Shown: piece after piece, positions 62,138 through 64,000 of the stretch
Layout of the letters: each line of letters starts with the position of its first letter
Position numbering within the stretch: position 1 is the stretch's first letter
Origin: Clostridiaceae bacterium Marseille-Q4143
GTDB lineage: Bacteria; Bacillota; Clostridia; Lachnospirales; Lachnospiraceae
Reading direction: 5' to 3'
NCBI GenBank assembly: GCA_018228645.1
Contig: CP073693.1
Coordinates: 1,448,001 to 1,512,000 of the forward strand
DNA: 64,000 nt
Made by a program: the position numbers and the translations under genes
Notes under the pieces: model-generated
The model's input: the letters and a program-made list of their open reading frames with translations, nothing else
Database searches by the model: none
What the model was told of the DNA's origin: nothing

Positions 62138-62722
62138 ATGAATAACAAATTACAGGCGAAGGACCTGATTAATCTGGGACTTTTCACAGTCCTTTATTTT
62201 GTACTCGGATGTTGTGTGGCAATTCCGATTGGATTTGTTCCGATATTTCTTCCGATTCTTGGTGCATTGTGGACACTGATCACAGGAATTCCATTTATGT
62301 TATTCCTGACAAGGGTAAAGAAGTTTGGTATGGTAACGCTGATGGCAATTCTGAGTGGCCTTTTGATGGGACTTACCGGAATGGGATATTGGGGTGTACC
62401 TTTGGGGCTTATCTTTGGGCTGCTGGGAGATTTGATTCTGAAATTTGGCAATTATAAAAGTGCTAAAAGGAGCCTGATTGGATATGCAGTATTCAGTCTC
62501 TGGATGGTTGGTACATATATTCCAATGTACTTCATGGTAGAAGATTCAAGAGCCAGCTTCGCAGCCAGTTTTGGTAAAGAGTATGCAGATAAAGTAATGG
62601 CTGTCATGCCTATGTGGAGCATTGTTCTTGTGATTGCAGGTATCTTTATCTGCGCAATCATTGGAGGAATGATTGGAAAAGCGTTGCTCAAAAAACACTT
62701 TGTAAAAGCAGGAATCGTGTAA
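62138..62722 (+). CDS. ECF transporter S component (MptD-like)
   Basis: 194 residues with about five or six membrane helices. It fits the substrate-specific S component family I recall as MptD; the substrate is not known. GGGAGG lies 9 nt before ATG 62138. Its TAA overlaps the next ATG (TAATG), so translation is coupled to ecfT. Confidence 0.8.
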   Translation: MNNKLQAKDLINLGLFTVLYFVLGCCVAIPIGFVPIFLPILGALWTLITGIPFMLFLTRVKKFGMVTLMAILSGLLMGLTGMGYWGVPLGLIFGLLGDLILKFGNYKSAKRSLIGYAVFSLWMVGTYIPMYFMVEDSRASFAASFGKEYADKVMAVMPMWSIVLVIAGIFICAIIGGMIGKALLKKHFVKAGIV

Positions 62723-63465
62723 TGGATGAGATATTATCTGCTACTGTTGACAGCAGAAATGGAATTGTTTTAGATCCTAGAACAAAATTGTTTATGCTTA
62801 TAACGATTACAACATTGATGTTCAGTACCAGCAATGATGGAATCATGAATATAGTAAAACCAATACTAAGCCTTATACCATTTGCATTGATTTTGTCAGA
62901 GCACAAATTCAAAACAGCCGGTAAATATGCAGTTCTCTATGCGGTATGCTTTGTACTGGAGCGGCTGGCATTGAATGTTTGGAGTGGTATGATTTCTTTT
63001 CTGGTATTGGCAGCAACATCAATTATGACGCGTTTTGCACCGGGAATTATGACAGGTGCATATCTGATCTCTTCTACATCTGTAAGTGAGTTTATCAGTG
63101 CAATGGAGCGGATGCATGTCACAGAAAAAATCATTATACCGTTGTCAGTTATTTTCCGTTTCTTTCCTACAATCAAGGAAGAATATCAGGCAATCCGGGA
63201 TGCAATGAAAATGAGAAATATCCGTTTTGGTGGTAAAAATCCATTCCTTATGATTGAATACCGGCTGATACCATTGATGGTATCCGTAATAAAAATTGGT
63301 GATGAGCTGTCTGCAGCAGCTCTAACAAGGGGACTTGGTGCACCGATCAGAAGAACCAATGTCTGCGAGATTGGCTTTCATGTACAGGATTTTATTGCCA
63401 TTGTTGTTTGCTTTGCATGCTTTATATTGTTCTTTTTGCATCAGTATATTGTTTTTTTGAGGTAG
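62722..63465 (+). CDS. ECF transporter transmembrane component EcfT
   Basis: About 247 residues from ATG 62722. Membrane helices in the first 110 residues and near the C-terminus; the cytoplasmic helices carry AMKMRNIRFGG and the second Ala-Arg-Gly type motif AAALTRGLGAP, which couple to the ATPases. An upstream in-frame extension is rejected because the S-component gene occupies it. Confidence 0.87.
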   Translation: MDEILSATVDSRNGIVLDPRTKLFMLITITTLMFSTSNDGIMNIVKPILSLIPFALILSEHKFKTAGKYAVLYAVCFVLERLALNVWSGMISFLVLAATSIMTRFAPGIMTGAYLISSTSVSEFISAMERMHVTEKIIIPLSVIFRFFPTIKEEYQAIRDAMKMRNIRFGGKNPFLMIEYRLIPLMVSVIKIGDELSAAALTRGLGAPIRRTNVCEIGFHVQDFIAIVVCFACFILFFLHQYIVFLR

Positions 63466-63471
63466 TACATT

Positions 63472-64000
63472 ATGATAAAAATAGATCATGCAACATTTAC
63501 ATATGGAGAAAATAATGAATATTCTGTGGGAATCCGGGATATTGATCTGGAGATAGAAGATGGTCAGGTTATTGTGCTATGTGGGGAGAGCGGTTGTGGA
63601 AAAACAACACTCACTCGAATGATCAATGGGTTGATTCCACATTATTATGAAGGAAAATTAACTGGTGAGATATGGATAAATGGGATAAATGTTTCGCAGC
63701 AGCCACTGTATGATACAGCAAAAATTGTTGGAAGTGTTTTTCAAAATCCACGGTCACAGTTTTTTAATGTAGATACAACAAGCGAGATTACTTTTGGATG
63801 TGAAAATCTTGGAATGCCAAAGGAAGAAATCAAAGATCGATTGCAGGCTACAATTCAGGAGCTGCATCTGAAAAAATTGATTGGACGCAATATTTTTCAG
63901 CTTTCAGGTGGAGAGAAGCAGAAGATTGCCTGTGCAGGGGTTTCTATCATGAAACCGGATATTTTTGTCCTGGACGAACCCTCTTCTAATCTGGATGCAG
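63472..64000 (+). CDS. ECF transporter ATPase, 3' end missing
   Basis: About 176 residues are visible from ATG 63472 (GAGG upstream); the window ends inside the gene. Walker A GESGCGKTT, Q-loop VFQNPRSQFFN (typical of ECF/cobalt-type ATPases), signature LSGGEKQK and Walker B IFVLDEPSS are present. It powers the S/T module encoded just upstream; a second ATPase half probably follows. Confidence 0.9.
   Translation, partial: MIKIDHATFTYGENNEYSVGIRDIDLEIEDGQVIVLCGESGCGKTTLTRMINGLIPHYYEGKLTGEIWINGINVSQQPLYDTAKIVGSVFQNPRSQFFNVDTTSEITFGCENLGMPKEEIKDRLQATIQELHLKKLIGRNIFQLSGGEKQKIACAGVSIMKPDIFVLDEPSSNLDA

Overview
The window reads as a chromosomal segment of a spore-forming gut Clostridia, most likely a member of the Lachnospiraceae. 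This rests on gene content and order (an ftsEX / M23 / S41 operon behind a CdaR-type regulator, a ClpX homologue beside a signal-peptidase-II-like gene, rapZ-whiA-HPr-like, cdaA-cdaR), strong AAAGGAGG-type ribosome sites, sporulation genes (an alpha/beta SASP, a SleC/SpoIID-like protein, a Csp-type subtilase) and moderate G+C. Genus cannot be fixed from the sequence alone.

Layout. 1-5.1 kb: end of a PfkB sugar kinase, an unknown gene, a C69 dipeptidase, a ClpX homologue and an LspA-like gene. 5.1-11.1 kb: a small flavin-domain-like membrane protein (minus strand), then the regulator-ftsE-ftsX-M23-S41 cell-wall hydrolase operon. 11-17 kb: an alpha/beta hydrolase and two class A penicillin-binding proteins pointing at each other. 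17-25 kb: uvrB-uvrA with a possible SOS site, murB, rapZ, whiA and a Crh/HPr-like gene. 25-34.5 kb: a methyltransferase, hslO, nadE, a small membrane protein, a SleC/SpoIID-like protein, mreB/mbl, recD2 and comF. 34.5-38.1 kb: two unknown membrane proteins, then cdaA-cdaR (c-di-AMP synthesis). 38.1-48.1 kb: a surface-glycan locus (DUF2142-type protein, flippase, three GT2 glycosyltransferases, HAD phosphatase, large membrane protein). 48.1-53 kb: an rRNA-methyltransferase-like gene, a SASP gene behind a long structured leader, an AT-rich stretch with a truncated ArsC/Spx gene, an HTH gene and the Csp-type protease.

53.1-60.8 kb is a mobilizable element: TnpV, primase-helicase, ParM/ParR partition pair, Xre repressor with twin operators, an inverted-repeat-rich oriT candidate, MobC, a MOBP-type relaxase, and a coiled-coil membrane protein that starts out of frame inside the relaxase. 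No integrase or recombinase is visible. 60.8 kb to the end holds a frameshifted ABC-exporter remnant, an AraC regulator and the start of an ECF transporter operon (S, T and the beginning of an ATPase), which may be element cargo.

The most unusual signals are the ~156-nt nearly continuous hairpin between a sigma-G-like promoter and the SASP gene, the 449-bp out-of-frame overlap in the mobilization module, the attenuator-like hairpin ahead of the ftsEX operon, and an HPr-like protein with Glu at position 15.
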